Below, one piece after another: positions 16,585 to 24,854 of a stretch of DNA of 64,000 bases. Position 1 is the first letter of the stretch, and each line of letters opens with the position of its first letter. This DNA comes from Mesorhizobium sp. M4B.F.Ca.ET.058.02.1.1. Lineage in GTDB: Bacteria; Pseudomonadota; Alphaproteobacteria; Rhizobiales; Rhizobiaceae. The notes below the pieces were generated by a model. That model was not told the DNA's origin and did not search any database. It saw nothing but the letters and a program-made list of their open reading frames with translations. The position numbers and the translations under genes were made by a program. The stretch is from contig NZ_CP034450.1 in NCBI RefSeq assembly GCF_003952505.1, forward strand, positions 5,477,001 to 5,541,000, read 5' to 3'.

Positions 16585-16791
16585 ATGAATTCTGCCGGAT
16601 GGATGCACCTCGGGATCGTGTTTCTGGCGTTCGCCGGCGCGGTCGTCTTTTTTCTTCGGCGCACGATTTTTCCGGCGCCAAGGGAAGGTTCCAACAATTC
16701 CGAAAGTTGGTACGGCGGCGGTGGTGGCTACGAGGGCCACAGTGGACACGATAGCGGTGGGCACGCCGGTCACGGTGGCGGAGACAGCTGA
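16585..16791 (+). CDS. Possible small membrane protein with Gly/His-rich tail
   Basis: 68-codon frame on the strand opposite the phn operon, filling the gap between phnJ and fosX. It predicts one membrane helix (HLGIVFLAFAGAVVFFL) followed by a Gly/His-rich tail (GGYEGHSGHDSGGHAGHGGG) of the sort that binds metals or is disordered. The ATG at 16585 has only a weak upstream purine tract, and an in-frame TTG occurs at 16549. The hydrophobic-then-low-complexity layout resembles real small proteins in rhizobia, but an antisense artefact is not excluded. Confidence 0.45.
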   Translation: MNSAGWMHLGIVFLAFAGAVVFFLRRTIFPAPREGSNNSESWYGGGGGYEGHSGHDSGGHAGHGGGDS

Positions 16792-16793
16792 GC

Positions 16794-17209
16794 TCATTGC
16801 ACGACCTCCAATTCCCTGTAGCGCGCCAGCCGCTCGGCCAGCGTGCCGGTGTGCAGCTCGAACAGATGGTGTCGTCGTCGTGGAAGTAGATCGAGCGGCC
16901 TTCGCCCTCGACGCGCGGACGCGGCGGGCGCATGTCGAGGCCGAGTTTTCTGACACGCTCGGCGTAGCGGTCGAAATCGGCGTCGTCGATCTTGAAGGCA
17001 ATGTGATTGTAGCTGGGCTCGGTAAGCGGCTCGCCCTGCATGATCGCGATCCAGAGATCGCCGATCAGGAAGAATTTTTCATGCGACAGCGAGAACTGCC
17101 GGGCGCCGCTGTCATAGATCTCGCGCGCGTCGAATACGCCGGTCAGGATCTCGCTCATGCGGTCGAGGTCGCGCACGACGAAGGTTATGTGGGAGAGGCT
17201 CTCGATCAT
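16794..17209 (-). pseudogene. fosX: fosX (fosfomycin resistance epoxide hydrolase, VOC family), frameshifted
   Basis: Starts MIESLSHITFVVRDLDRMSE with GGGAGG upstream and overlaps the phnI stop by ATGA. The frame matches FosX of Mesorhizobium (VOC-fold Mn-dependent enzyme that adds water to fosfomycin) up to GEGRSIYFHDDD at about 16870. There the frame shifts: the following bases encode HLFELHTGTLAERLARY only in another frame, ending at a TGA at 16794-16796. Loss of one base in an expected AAC codon explains this. The shift removes the last metal-binding Glu (FELH). It is either a true inactivating mutation or a sequencing error. Confidence 0.85.
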
Positions 17210-18318
17210 TCGGCGGCCTCCCGCTTCTCCTCGCCAGTGCGGTGATTTTCGCGGGCGTCGTGCTCGGCGCGCATACGGCGCACAAGGTCGAGCTCGGCCT
17301 GGAAGTCGACATAATGCGGCAGCTTCAGGTGCTCGACGAAGCCGGTCGCCTGGACATTGTCGGAATGCGAGATGACGAACTCCTCGTCCTGCGCGGCGGC
17401 GACGACATCCTCGCCCAATTCGCTGGCCCGCAAGGCCCGATCGCAGAGCGCCATCGCCATCGCCTTGCGCTCGCTCTGGCCGAAGACCAGGCCGTAGCCG
17501 CGGGTGAATTGCGGCGGCGCCTTGGCCGAGCCCTTGAACTGGTTGACCATCTGGCATTCGGTGACGCGGACCGACCCCAGCGGCACGGCGAAGGGCAGTT
17601 CCGGCACCTCCAGTTCCAGCTCGACCGCGCCAATGCGGATTTCGCCGACGAAGGGATGGTTGCGGGCATAACCGCGCTGGGTGGAATAGCCGAGAGCCAG
17701 CAGAAACCCCTCGTCGCCGCGCGACAGGGCCTGCAAGCGGATGTCGCGCGCCATCGGGAACTGCAGCGGCTCGCGGGTGATGTCGCCGGGGACGTGGTCG
17801 CCGGGCATGTCGCCGTCGGCCTCGATCAGGCCTTCGCGGGCGAGGATCGCCGAAACGCGCGGCATCGGCTCGGCCTCGATGGGGCGTTCCATCGGCTCGG
17901 CGACGTCGCCGCCGGCGGCAAGTTCGGGATCGAGCAGCCGGTGGGTGTAGTCGAAGGTTGGGCCGAGCAGCTGACCGCCGGGCAGGTCCTTGTAGGTCGC
18001 CGACACGCGGCGCTCGATGAGCATGGCGCCGGTATCGACCGCGCTGGTGTAGCCGAAGCGCGGCAGCGTGGTGCGATAGGCGCGGATGAGGAAGATCGCC
18101 TCGATCATGTCGCCGCGTGCCTGGACAATGGCGAGCGCGGCCAGCTCGCGGTCGTAGAGCGAACCCTCGCTCATCACCCGGTCGACGCCGAGCGCCAGCT
18201 GCTCGACGATCTGGTCGAGGCGCAACGCCGGCACTGAGCGGTCGCCGCGACGGCGATCGGCAAGCAGGCGGTGCGCATTGGCAATCGCGGCCTCGCCGCC
18301 TTTCACCGCGACATACAT
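17206..18318 (-). CDS. phnI: Carbon-phosphorus lyase complex subunit PhnI
   Basis: 370-residue subunit of the C-P lyase core complex (PhnGHIJ). With PhnG and PhnH it couples the phosphonate to ribose of ATP, displacing adenine, to give ribose 1-methylphosphonate 5-triphosphate. The MYVAVKGGEAAIANAHRLLA start and the central FTRGYGLVFGQSERKAMAM segment are typical PhnI sequence. It starts 2 bp after the phnH stop and overlaps fosX by four bases. Confidence 0.95.
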   Translation of the reverse strand: MYVAVKGGEAAIANAHRLLADRRRGDRSVPALRLDQIVEQLALGVDRVMSEGSLYDRELAALAIVQARGDMIEAIFLIRAYRTTLPRFGYTSAVDTGAMLIERRVSATYKDLPGGQLLGPTFDYTHRLLDPELAAGGDVAEPMERPIEAEPMPRVSAILAREGLIEADGDMPGDHVPGDITREPLQFPMARDIRLQALSRGDEGFLLALGYSTQRGYARNHPFVGEIRIGAVELELEVPELPFAVPLGSVRVTECQMVNQFKGSAKAPPQFTRGYGLVFGQSERKAMAMALCDRALRASELGEDVVAAAQDEEFVISHSDNVQATGFVEHLKLPHYVDFQAELDLVRRMRAEHDARENHRTGEEKREAAE

Positions 18319-18319
18319 G

Positions 18320-18925
18320 TCAGGCCTCCATCGTCTTGATGCGCGTGGTGCGCGGCAGGCAGGCGACCCCGTCCGGTGCTGCCAGGATGATGTCGACGCC
18401 GCGCGGAAAGCGCTGGCCGTTCTGCTTCCACTGTTCGATGAAGTGACGCGGCATCTCGGCCGGCGCGAGCATCGCCATCTTCTCGATGCCGGGGCCTTCG
18501 AGCAGCAAGGGAACGCCCGAGGCGAGATCGCTGACGATGAGGATCAGCGTCGTCGAGCGGTCGGGATATTCCTGCGTACCTTGCGAAAAGCCATCCAGCG
18601 CCATCATCTCCGCGGGCCTGGCTACAATGGCGAAATGCGCGTCGGCCGGCGTGTTGGCGAGCGGCGCGCCGGTGTGGAAGCCGAGCCAGGATCTGACCGA
18701 CGGCTCGGCTTGCAAGCCCGGATCGAGCCAGAGCGCCGTGTCGTTGTCGCAGAGCGCCAGCGCGACCGCGCCTGAAGTCGCTGACAGTGGCGCCGGCGGA
18801 CGGGCAAAGGCCGGCAGCGGCTGCACGCTGCCCGGCCGCGCCATCGCATCCATGACGGCGCGGAACACCGTCTGCGCATTGAAGACCGGATCGGCGAAAC
18901 CGCCTTCGATCGATTGCGTCTCCAT
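18320..18925 (-). CDS. phnH: Phosphonate C-P lyase system protein PhnH
   Basis: 201-residue PhnH, a core-complex subunit related to PLP-dependent transferase folds but without the cofactor. Recognisable parts are FADPVFNAQTVFRAVMDAMA near the N-terminus and GFSQGTQEYPDRSTTLIL in the middle. The open frame extends 49 codons upstream into phnG; ATG 18925 is chosen because it overlaps the phnG stop (TGATG). Confidence 0.94.
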   Translation of the reverse strand: METQSIEGGFADPVFNAQTVFRAVMDAMARPGSVQPLPAFARPPAPLSATSGAVALALCDNDTALWLDPGLQAEPSVRSWLGFHTGAPLANTPADAHFAIVARPAEMMALDGFSQGTQEYPDRSTTLILIVSDLASGVPLLLEGPGIEKMAMLAPAEMPRHFIEQWKQNGQRFPRGVDIILAAPDGVACLPRTTRIKTMEA

Positions 18926-19386
18926 CAGTCCTCTCCGCGCACCATGGTGAAGAAATCCACTTTTGTCGCCGCCGTCTCGGCACGGCGTTTTTCGTGCGCC
19001 TCGGTGAGCACAGCGCGCAGCGGCGCGATCACCCTGGTCTCGACAACGTCGCGATGGGCCGGGTCCTGCCACAGCGCATCGGCGATCGCGGCCAGCTTCG
19101 CCTTCTGCCTGTCGCGGCCGAGCGCATAGCTATGGCCGACCTGGCCGGAGGGCAGGCGCACCGTGGCGCGGGTGACCGTCGCCTCGCCGACATTGAAGGG
19201 CGCGCCGCCGCCGCCGATGCGGCCGCGCACCGTCACCAGGCCGGTTTCGGGGCCGCGCAGTAGCTCGGCTTCCAGGGGCAGGCCGGCCTCGCTCCAGAGC
19301 CGGGCGATCTCGTCGCCGCCGGACTGCGCCAGCGTCGCCATCGCCGCCTTGCGCCCGGCCTGCTCGCGCGCTTCCTGTCCTCGCAT
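18925..19386 (-). CDS. phnG: Phosphonate C-P lyase system protein PhnG
   Basis: 153-residue first gene of the C-P lyase operon. The conserved ETGLVTVRGRIGGGGAPFNV segment and VGHSYALGRDRQKA identify PhnG. A TTG 24 bases upstream is in frame, but ATG 19386 has GATGGAG at the correct distance. A PhnF-type operator lies 27-46 bp upstream. The protein forms a heterotetramer with PhnH, I and J. Confidence 0.94.
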   Translation of the reverse strand: MRGQEAREQAGRKAAMATLAQSGGDEIARLWSEAGLPLEAELLRGPETGLVTVRGRIGGGGAPFNVGEATVTRATVRLPSGQVGHSYALGRDRQKAKLAAIADALWQDPAHRDVVETRVIAPLRAVLTEAHEKRRAETAATKVDFFTMVRGED

Positions 19387-19412
19387 GGCGGCACTCCATC
19401 GGTTGCGCAAAT

Positions 19413-19432
19413 TTGTCTATTGATATAGACAA
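19413..19432. promoter_or_regulatory. phnF: Probable PhnF operator
   Basis: TTGTCTAT-TGAT-ATAGACAA is a perfect 8-bp inverted repeat located between the divergent phnG and phnF genes, close to both start codons. HutC-subfamily GntR proteins such as PhnF bind short palindromes of this type (TCTATA/TATAGA-like cores). Its position predicts repression of the C-P lyase operon and autoregulation of phnF. Confidence 0.75.
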
Positions 19433-19474
19433 TTATACAAATTATACGCATTAGCTAGCGCGAGTCCATGACGG

Positions 19475-20275
19475 ATGGATGACACCGGCGAAAAGTCTGG
19501 GCTGGTGAGAGAACCGGGGGCGGGCATGAGTGGGCAGCAGGCAGCCAGCATCGAGCGGCGCAGCGGCGTTTCGCTGTGGCGGCAGATCGCCGATCAGATT
19601 TTGCAGGGAATCGCCGCCGGCGACTTTGCCGAGAACGCGGCGCTGCCGCCGGAAATGGCGCTTGCCGAACGCTATGGCGTCAACCGCCATACGGTGCGCA
19701 GCGCCATCGCGGCGCTGGTGCAGGAAGGCGTGCTCAGGGCCGAGCAGGGGCGCGGCACCTTCGTTTTGTCGCGCAAGCGGCTCTCCTACCCGATCGGCGC
19801 CCGCACGCGCTTTTCGACGGGCCTGCAGGGGCAGACGAGCGAACGGCATATTGCGCTGCTTGCCTCATCGGTTGAGCCGGCCAGCCGGCGCATCGCCGAT
19901 GCCTTGAAGCTCGCCAGGGGAGCCGCCGTGCTCCGCCTGGAGACGCGCGGCGAAGCCGATGGCCATCCGGTGTCGCGCGCCACCGCCTGGTTCGACGCCA
20001 AACGCTTCGCCGGCATCGATGCCGCCATGGCGGAGACGGGATCGGTCACCGCATCGCTGAAGCGCTTCGGCATCAACGACTATCTCAGGCAATCGACGGT
20101 GCTGTCGGCGCGCCATGCCGATGCCGCCGATCTTGCCGATCTCGACCTGCAGCCCGGCGCCATCGTGCTGGTGACGGTCGCGGTCAACGTCACACTCGAC
20201 GGTCAGCCGATCCAGTTTTCCGAGTCGCGGTTTCCGGCGGAGCGGGTCGAGCTGAAACTGTCGGCCAATGACTAG
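19475..20275 (+). CDS. phnF: Phosphonate metabolism transcriptional regulator PhnF (GntR/HutC family)
   Basis: 266-residue regulator. Winged helix-turn-helix at about residues 30-95 (LPPEMALAERYGVNRHTVRS), then a UbiC transcription regulator-associated ligand domain at about 115-255. ATG 19475 is used; ATG 19526 (MSGQQAAS) is an alternative with a G-rich tract in front. It is divergent from phnG with the palindromic operator between them. Its TAG stop is shared as a CTAG palindrome with the convergent amidohydrolase gene. Confidence 0.92.
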   Translation: MDDTGEKSGLVREPGAGMSGQQAASIERRSGVSLWRQIADQILQGIAAGDFAENAALPPEMALAERYGVNRHTVRSAIAALVQEGVLRAEQGRGTFVLSRKRLSYPIGARTRFSTGLQGQTSERHIALLASSVEPASRRIADALKLARGAAVLRLETRGEADGHPVSRATAWFDAKRFAGIDAAMAETGSVTASLKRFGINDYLRQSTVLSARHADAADLADLDLQPGAIVLVTVAVNVTLDGQPIQFSESRFPAERVELKLSAND

Positions 20276-21102
20276 CTGATGCCGTAGAAGCGCGCGGCCG
20301 TGCCGCCGAAGACGGCGTCCTGCTCCACCGGCGAAAGGCCTGCCAGGAGTTCCCTCGCGGCGGCCAGCCAATTCTCGTAGGTGGCGGCGAGCTCGCACAC
20401 CGGCCAGTCGCTGCCGAACATCAGCCGGTCCGGCCCGAAGCAGGCGAGCAGGTGGTCGGCATAGGGCTTGAGGCCGGCGATCGACCAGTTCGGCCCGGCC
20501 TCGGTGACCAGGCCGGAGAATTTGCAGACCACCGACGGCCGCTTCGCCAGCGCCGCCATGTCGCTCGCCCAGGGCTCTAGGATGCCCTTGGCGATGAAGG
20601 GTTTTGCCGCGTGGTCGACGACGATCGGCAGGTCAGGCATGTGGTCGGCGAGTGCGGCGACCACCGGCAAATGGCGCGGCTGCGCCAGCGCGTCGAAACG
20701 CAGGCCGAGTTTCGGCAAAAGCTTCAGCGCGGCGAGCTGCTTCGGCTTCAAAATATCAAAGGTGTCGTCGATGTCCTGCAGCATTGGCCTTATGCCGCGG
20801 AACTTCGGCCGCGCCGCCAGCCGGCGCAGCGTCGCCTCGACATCGTCGGCCTCGAGATCGACCCAGCCGACCACGGCCGCGATGCTGTCGTCCTTGTCGG
20901 CGAGGTCGAGCATGAATTCGGTTTCGGCGACGGTCGCCGCCGCCTGCACCACGACGGTGCGGGCGATGCCGGCGGCCTGCAGATGCGGCGCGAGGTCGGC
21001 CGGGAAGACGTCGCGAACGATCGGCGCGACGTGCGGCCCCATCCAGAAATAGTCGCCGCGCGCGATCTGCCAATAATGCTGGTGCGCGTCGATCCTCAGC
21101 AT
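20272..21102 (-). CDS. Amidohydrolase family protein, probable sugar-1,4(1,5)-lactonase
   Basis: 276-residue metal-dependent hydrolase. The DAHQHYW start, VDHAAKPF in the middle and FGSDWPV near the C-terminus are typical of the L-fucono/L-rhamnono-lactonase group of the amidohydrolase_2 family. It would open the lactone made by the aldose dehydrogenase at 26165-27163. It is the last gene of a minus-strand operon with a Zn alcohol dehydrogenase and a ribose-type ABC transporter. The stop codon overlaps that of phnF, so the operon ends exactly at the phn locus. Confidence 0.88.
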   Translation of the reverse strand: MLRIDAHQHYWQIARGDYFWMGPHVAPIVRDVFPADLAPHLQAAGIARTVVVQAAATVAETEFMLDLADKDDSIAAVVGWVDLEADDVEATLRRLAARPKFRGIRPMLQDIDDTFDILKPKQLAALKLLPKLGLRFDALAQPRHLPVVAALADHMPDLPIVVDHAAKPFIAKGILEPWASDMAALAKRPSVVCKFSGLVTEAGPNWSIAGLKPYADHLLACFGPDRLMFGSDWPVCELAATYENWLAAARELLAGLSPVEQDAVFGGTAARFYGIS

Positions 21103-21106
21103 GGTC

Positions 21107-22123
21107 CTACCCGACTTCGATGACGGCCTTGATCAGGCCTGATTTCTCATGCGCCCACCTTGCGAGGTCGCGAGGCGTGCCGGCAAGGGTCGTGCGATGG
21201 GTGACGAGCTTTCCCATCTGCACGGCACCATTGCGGATCGAAGCCGCGACGTGGTCGAAGTCGGCGCTCAGCGCGTTGCGGCTGCCGATCAGTGTCATCT
21301 CGCGTTTGTGGAATTCCGGGTCGGAGAAGGTGATGTCGTCCTTGACGACACTGACGAGCACGAGGCTGCCGCCATGCGCGACATGGGCGAAGGCCGACTG
21401 CACCGACTGCGTGTTGCCGGTGGCATCGAAGACCATGTCGAAACCTTCGCCGCTGGTCGCTTCGCGCGCCAGATCGGTCGCCTGTGCCTTCGAGCCATCG
21501 AGCGTGGCGAAGCCCAGTTCGTTTTCAGCAAAGCCCAGGCGTTCGCTACTCATATCGAGCAGGCTGACATCGAGGCCGGCGATGCGGGCAAACAGGGCGG
21601 TGCCGAGCCCAATCGGGCCGGCGCCGATGACCAGCGCGCGGGCGCCAGGCTCGGCCTGCGCGCGGCGCACCGCATGCGCGCCGATGGCCAGGAATTCGAC
21701 GGCGGCGGCATCGGCAAGAGAGAGACCGTTCGCCGGATAAAGATTTTGCGCCGGCACGAGGATCTCCTCGCACATGGCGCCGTCGCGATGGACGCCGAGC
21801 ACTTCGATCCTGACACAGCAATTCGGCTTGCCTTTCCGGCAGGCGATGCATTTGCCGCAAGCGAGATAGGGATTGATGATGACCGCCTCGCCGGCGCTCA
21901 GCGCAACACCTTCGCCCGTCTCGACAACCGTGCCGGAGACCTCGTGGCCCATGACGCGCGGATAGGCGAGGAACGGGTGCTTGCCTTCGAAGATGTGGTA
22001 GTCGGTGCCGCAGATGCCGACATGGCTGACCGCCACCCGCGCCCAGCCGGCAGGCGGCGCCCCCGGCGCCGGGCGGTCCTCGAGGACAAGATCGCCGGGC
22101 GAGCGGCAGACGACGGCTTTCAT
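21107..22123 (-). CDS. Zinc-binding alcohol dehydrogenase family protein
   Basis: 338-residue medium-chain dehydrogenase. Catalytic zinc site GICGTDYH and GHEVSGTV, four structural-zinc cysteines in LACGKCIACRKGKPNCC, and the Rossmann loop GAGPIGLG are intact. It resembles the sorbitol/galactonate-5-dehydrogenase group. In this operon it is expected to oxidise a hydroxyl of a sugar acid or keto-deoxy sugar acid; the exact substrate is not resolved. It starts 70 bp after the transporter permease gene. Confidence 0.9.
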   Translation of the reverse strand: MKAVVCRSPGDLVLEDRPAPGAPPAGWARVAVSHVGICGTDYHIFEGKHPFLAYPRVMGHEVSGTVVETGEGVALSAGEAVIINPYLACGKCIACRKGKPNCCVRIEVLGVHRDGAMCEEILVPAQNLYPANGLSLADAAAVEFLAIGAHAVRRAQAEPGARALVIGAGPIGLGTALFARIAGLDVSLLDMSSERLGFAENELGFATLDGSKAQATDLAREATSGEGFDMVFDATGNTQSVQSAFAHVAHGGSLVLVSVVKDDITFSDPEFHKREMTLIGSRNALSADFDHVAASIRNGAVQMGKLVTHRTTLAGTPRDLARWAHEKSGLIKAVIEVG

Positions 22124-22193
22124 GCTTCAATCCAGTCTGTTGATGGGGCCGCCGGCACTCGGGCTGTAGCGAAGGCCGGCGGTCGAGGTCAGC

Positions 22194-23159
22194 TTACTTG
22201 CCGCGGCGGCGCAGCCCGTCGAAATAGACGATGACGATGATCAGCACGCCGGTGATGATGCGCTGCCAGAAGGCGTTGACATTCAAAAGGTTGGCGCCGT
22301 TGTTAATGGTGGCGAGAATGAAGGCGCCAAGCAGCGGGCCGTGCACGGAGCCGACCGCGCCGAACAGCGAGGTGCCGCCGATCACCGATGAGGCGATCGC
22401 CTGCAGCTCCCAGCCCTCGGCCTGGGTCGGATTGCCGATGCCGATGCGCGAGGCGAGCAGTACGCCGACAAAGGCGGCGCACAGGCCGGACAGCGTATAG
22501 GCCATGTAGATGGTGCGCTGGACATTGACACCCGACAGGCGCGAGGCCTCGGCGTTGGAGCCGACCGAGAACAGGTAGCGGCCCCAGCGGCTGTGGTGCA
22601 GGAAGATGTAGGCCGGGATGCCGACCAGGATCACCATCCAGAACAGATTGGGGATGCCGACGAAGGAATTGCGCGAGAATTCCTGGAAGGCATCGTTGTT
22701 GATCGAGATCGAATTGCCGTTCGTCATCAGCAGACCAATGCCGCGCAGCGAGGTCAGCGTGGCCAGCGTGATGATGAAGGGCGGCAGGCCCATCCTGACG
22801 ATGCCGAAGCCGTGGAACAACCCGATGGCGACGCCGACCAGCAGGGTGATCAGGATGGCGGCGAAGACCGGCACGCCGGCATTGATCAGCATCGCCGTGG
22901 TGACGGTGGCGAAGCCGACAACGGCGCCGACCGAGAGGTCAATGCCGCCAGTGATGATGACGAACGTCTGGCCGACCGCCAGGATGGCGATCATCGAGCC
23001 CTGACGCAGCAGGTTGGAGATGTTGTTGGCGGAGGCGAAGCTCTGGGTCGTCACCGACAGGATGACCCACAACAGAACCAGCAGCGCCAGCAGCGTCAGC
23101 CCGAATAGGGCATTGTAGTTGCGCTTCGGCTTTTCGGCCGCGATCGCCTCGGTGCTCAT
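22194..23159 (-). CDS. Ribose/fucose-type ABC transporter permease (RbsC family)
   Basis: 321-residue inner-membrane permease with about eight to ten hydrophobic segments and the family motifs GGIDLSVGAVVG and GGTSLFGAVGSVHGPLLGA. Its start overlaps the stop of the ATPase gene (ATGA). It forms the channel of a CUT2-type sugar importer with the ATPase and binding protein encoded upstream. Confidence 0.93.
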   Translation of the reverse strand: MSTEAIAAEKPKRNYNALFGLTLLALLVLLWVILSVTTQSFASANNISNLLRQGSMIAILAVGQTFVIITGGIDLSVGAVVGFATVTTAMLINAGVPVFAAILITLLVGVAIGLFHGFGIVRMGLPPFIITLATLTSLRGIGLLMTNGNSISINNDAFQEFSRNSFVGIPNLFWMVILVGIPAYIFLHHSRWGRYLFSVGSNAEASRLSGVNVQRTIYMAYTLSGLCAAFVGVLLASRIGIGNPTQAEGWELQAIASSVIGGTSLFGAVGSVHGPLLGAFILATINNGANLLNVNAFWQRIITGVLIIVIVYFDGLRRRGK

Positions 23160-24709
23160 TTCTGTCCTCCCGGTTTTTCTTGTTTCTCGGCGAGCGCCTG
23201 AGAGAGAATGTCCTCGTGGTCGGCGGTGCGGAAGCCATGCGTGGCGACCAGCTTGCCGCGCCGGAACACATGCAGCGTGTCGGCGAGTTCATAGACCTCC
23301 GGCAGATAGGACGAGATCAGGATGATGCCGGCGCCGTTGGACAGCAGCGTCGAGAACAGGCGGTAGATCTCGGCCTTGGTGCCGACATCGACGCCGACCG
23401 TCGGCTCGTCGAAGATGAACAGCTTGGCGCCATGCGCCAGCCATTTGCCGATGACGATCTTCTGCTGGTTGCCGCCGGACAGGCTGGAGGCGAGCGCGTT
23501 GCGCGTCGGCGTCTTGATCCTGAGGCCGGCGATCTGGCGATCGGCCTCGGCCTTTTCCTGCGTGTTGGAGATCAGCAGCTTGTTCGAGATGCGCTTGTAG
23601 ATCGGCAGGTTGAGGTTGAGGCCAACCGGCAAATTGAGACAGAGGCCCTGGTCGCGGCGGCTTTCCGGCGCCAACGCCATGCCGAGCCGGATCGCATCGT
23701 GCTCGGAGTTGACCTGCACCTCCTTGCCCTCCCACAGGATCTGGCCGGCCGACTTCTTGTGGCGACCGTAGAGCGTGGTGACAAATTCGCTGCGGCCGGC
23801 GCCGATCAGCCCGTAGAGGCCGACGATCTCGCCGGCACGGACGCTCATCGAGACATTCTCGAAGCCTTTCCCGGAGAGGGTCCGAGTCTCGACGATGGTG
23901 GCACCCGGCGTGAAATGCTCCTTGTGGTAGATCTGTTCGATCGAGCGGTTGATCATCATCTTGACCAGTTCGGCGTCGTTGGTCTCGGCGATGTTGCGGG
24001 TGCCGACCAGCGTGCCGTCGCGCAGCACCGACACGCGGTCGGCGAGCTCGAACACCTCTTCCATGCGATGGCTGATATAGATGATGGTAACGCCTTCGCC
24101 CTTCAGCCGGCGGATCAGCGTGAACAACTGATCGGCCTCCTTGCGGGTCAGGTAGGCGGTCGGTTCGTCGAAGATCAGGAATTTGGTACCGCGCACCGTG
24201 GCGCGGGCAGCGGCGATCAACTGCTGCTGGCCGATGGTGAGATCGCCGAGCATGACGTGCGCCGGCAGGTCGAAGCCGAGGCCATCGATGATCTTCTGCG
24301 CATCCTTGACCATGGCCCGCTGCTGCAGGATGCCGAAGCGCGAATTCTCCTCACCGAGGAACATGTTGGCGGCGACCGTGAGGTGGCGGCAGAGAACGAC
24401 CTCCTGGTGCACGGCATTGATACCGAGCGCCATCGCCTCATGCGGGGTCGCCAGCGCTTCCGGCTTGCCCTCCCAGATAACGTCGCCGGAGGTGCGCGGC
24501 ATGACGCCGGTGAGGAGCTTGATGAGAGTGGATTTGCCGGCGCCGTTCTCGCCGACGATGGCGTGGATCTCGCCGGATTTGAAGGCGAGGTTGACGGGCT
24601 TGAGCGCGTGCGTGCCGGGATAGCGCTTCTCCAGCCCCCTGAGTTCGAGGATCGTCCTGCCGGGCTCCAGTGTTGGAGCCGGGTGCAGGTCCTGCGCCGT
24701 CGACGTCAT
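23156..24709 (-). CDS. Sugar ABC transporter ATP-binding protein (RbsA/MglA family)
   Basis: 517-residue double ABC ATPase. The first domain has Walker A GENGAGKST, LTIGQQQL in the signature position and LIFDEPTAYL. The second has a degenerate Walker A (GLIGAGRSE) but an intact signature LSGGNQQKIVIG and IFDEPTVGVDVG. This asymmetry is normal for CUT2 ATPases. It sits between the binding-protein and permease genes. Confidence 0.94.
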   Translation of the reverse strand: MTSTAQDLHPAPTLEPGRTILELRGLEKRYPGTHALKPVNLAFKSGEIHAIVGENGAGKSTLIKLLTGVMPRTSGDVIWEGKPEALATPHEAMALGINAVHQEVVLCRHLTVAANMFLGEENSRFGILQQRAMVKDAQKIIDGLGFDLPAHVMLGDLTIGQQQLIAAARATVRGTKFLIFDEPTAYLTRKEADQLFTLIRRLKGEGVTIIYISHRMEEVFELADRVSVLRDGTLVGTRNIAETNDAELVKMMINRSIEQIYHKEHFTPGATIVETRTLSGKGFENVSMSVRAGEIVGLYGLIGAGRSEFVTTLYGRHKKSAGQILWEGKEVQVNSEHDAIRLGMALAPESRRDQGLCLNLPVGLNLNLPIYKRISNKLLISNTQEKAEADRQIAGLRIKTPTRNALASSLSGGNQQKIVIGKWLAHGAKLFIFDEPTVGVDVGTKAEIYRLFSTLLSNGAGIILISSYLPEVYELADTLHVFRRGKLVATHGFRTADHEDILSQALAEKQEKPGGQK

Positions 24710-24807
24710 GACAATCCTCCCAGATCGGCCTTACGATTGGCACGCAACGGTGCGGCGGGCTGCACCGTCAAGGGCACTTCAAGCCACCGGATTCCAGATT
24801 TGCTGGT

Positions 24808-24835
24808 GTTTCCGGGGCAGCGAGGCCCCGGAAAC
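24808..24835 (-). other. Hairpin between binding-protein and ATPase genes
   Basis: GTTTCCGGGGC and GCCCCGGAAAC are perfect 11-bp arms with a 6-base loop. No T-run follows on the minus strand, so it is more likely an mRNA-stabilising structure protecting the upstream binding-protein message than a full terminator. Confidence 0.6.
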
Positions 24836-24854
24836 AGTGCGCCTATCGCGATGC

